Translations under genes and position numbers: made by a program
Notes under the pieces: model-generated
Databases searched by the model: none
The model's input: only the letters and a program-made list of their open reading frames with translations
Told to the model about the DNA's origin: nothing
Assembly (NCBI GenBank): GCA_947385505.1
Contig: CANDLP010000172.1
Span: 1 to 5,723, forward strand
Direction of reading: 5' to 3'
Source of the DNA: an uncultured Clostridia bacterium
GTDB lineage: Bacteria; Bacillota; Clostridia; Oscillospirales; Ruminococcaceae
Length of the DNA: 5,723 nt
Part shown: piece by piece, positions 5,515-5,723 of the stretch
How the letters are laid out: each line of letters starts with the position of its first letter
How positions within the stretch are numbered: position 1 is the first letter of the stretch

Positions 5515-5543
5515 ATTATAATACGCCGATGAAAAAAAGTCAA
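5515..5543 (-). promoter_or_regulatory. hsdMS operon promoter
   Basis: Minus-strand -35 TTGACT (5543-5538) and -10 TATAAT (5520-5515) with a 17-base spacer, a 5/6 and 6/6 match to the housekeeping consensus. It is the only good promoter seen upstream of hsdM, and no fixed repeat of the B/C type interrupts it, so hsdM expression should not depend on the hsdS inversion. Confidence 0.82.
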
Positions 5544-5678
5544 GCTAAAACGGAATTAACAGCAATGGCACAGTAAATCAGCATACCTGTTTTATATGAG
5601 CGCACTCTGATTAGTAACGGTTTTTGTGATAAAAACAATAAAAAATTTACCAAACCCCTTGAAATTTTGCAAAAAATA
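5544..5678. other. Upstream sequence without a recognisable gene
   Basis: About 135 AT-rich bases between the hsdM promoter and the adapter. I see no tRNA, ribosome binding site or credible coding frame. Whatever lies further upstream (possibly hsdR) is lost because the assembly stops here. Confidence 0.6.
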
Positions 5679-5723
5679 AGATCGGAAGAGCACACGTCTG
5701 AACTCCAGTCACGGAGCGTCATC
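5679..5723 (+). other. Illumina adapter read-through (sequencing artefact)
   Basis: Positions 5679-5712 are the 34-base TruSeq-type read-1 adapter that starts AGATCGGAAGAGC and ends CCAGTCAC. It is followed by eight bases, GGAGCGTC (5713-5720), in the index position and ATC (5721-5723), which is how the adapter continues after the index. The minus-strand translation gives the contaminant peptide DWSSDVCSSDL. This stretch is not genomic. Confidence 0.98.

Noticed and set aside
1..5678. CRISPR array, tRNA, rRNA or insertion sequence
   Set aside because: No regularly spaced repeats, no tRNA-like cloverleaf and no transposase or IS end pairs were seen.
5540..5722. Minus-strand 60-aa frame beginning MTLRDWSSDVCSSDL
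   Set aside because: Its N-terminus is a translation of the Illumina adapter and index; the remainder is AT-rich upstream DNA. It is a known artefact pattern, not a gene.

Overview
The window reads as the end of a chromosomal contig from a low-to-moderate GC Gram-positive bacterium, most likely a gut Clostridia member. The clues are strong GGAGG-type ribosome binding sites, textbook TTGACT/TATAAT promoters, very AT-rich spacers, a TTG start and the style of the HsdM/HsdS proteins. This placement is an inference; no rRNA or marker gene is present. The right end (5679-5723) is not biological: it is an untrimmed Illumina adapter plus index, so true sequence stops at about 5678.

Layout, left to right: (1) 1-255, minus strand: the N-terminal cupin half of an AraC-family regulator, cut by the window edge, with its own promoter at 406-434. 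(2) 256-662: an AT-rich spacer with no gene. It holds copy A of a 14-16 bp recombination-type repeat (523-538) and a strong rightward promoter (640-668). (3) 663-1223, plus strand: a promoterless-start, half-length hsdS cassette (one target recognition domain) that begins inside repeat copy B. (4) 1267-1345: a bidirectional terminator. (5) 1361-2170, minus: a complete tyrosine recombinase with all six catalytic residues. (6) 2283-3857, minus: full-length two-TRD hsdS with repeat copy C at its second-TRD boundary. (7) 3857-5296, minus: hsdM, overlapping hsdS by one base (TAATG). (8) 5297-5543: a structured leader of about 212 nt with three hairpins and the hsdMS promoter.

The parts fit a phase-variable type I restriction-modification (DNA methylation) locus. 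Repeats B and C are identical over 14 bp, inverted, and lie in the same codon phase (both encode N-S-Y-Y). Recombination between them would invert about 2.2 kb and replace the second TRD of HsdS (183 aa) by the silent one (181 aa) in frame, giving a 522-aa HsdS instead of 524 aa and hence a new methylation specificity. The recombinase lies inside the segment that would flip. No hsdR is visible; it may lie beyond the contig end or be absent.

Inverting type I systems with a neighbouring tyrosine recombinase are a known class (for example the pneumococcal ivr/cod locus). The less expected elements are the third repeat copy, A. It is inverted relative to B and so placed that a 124-bp flip would rebuild a perfect promoter pointing at the araC-like gene. 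There is also an extended palindrome in the hsdM leader that resembles site C.
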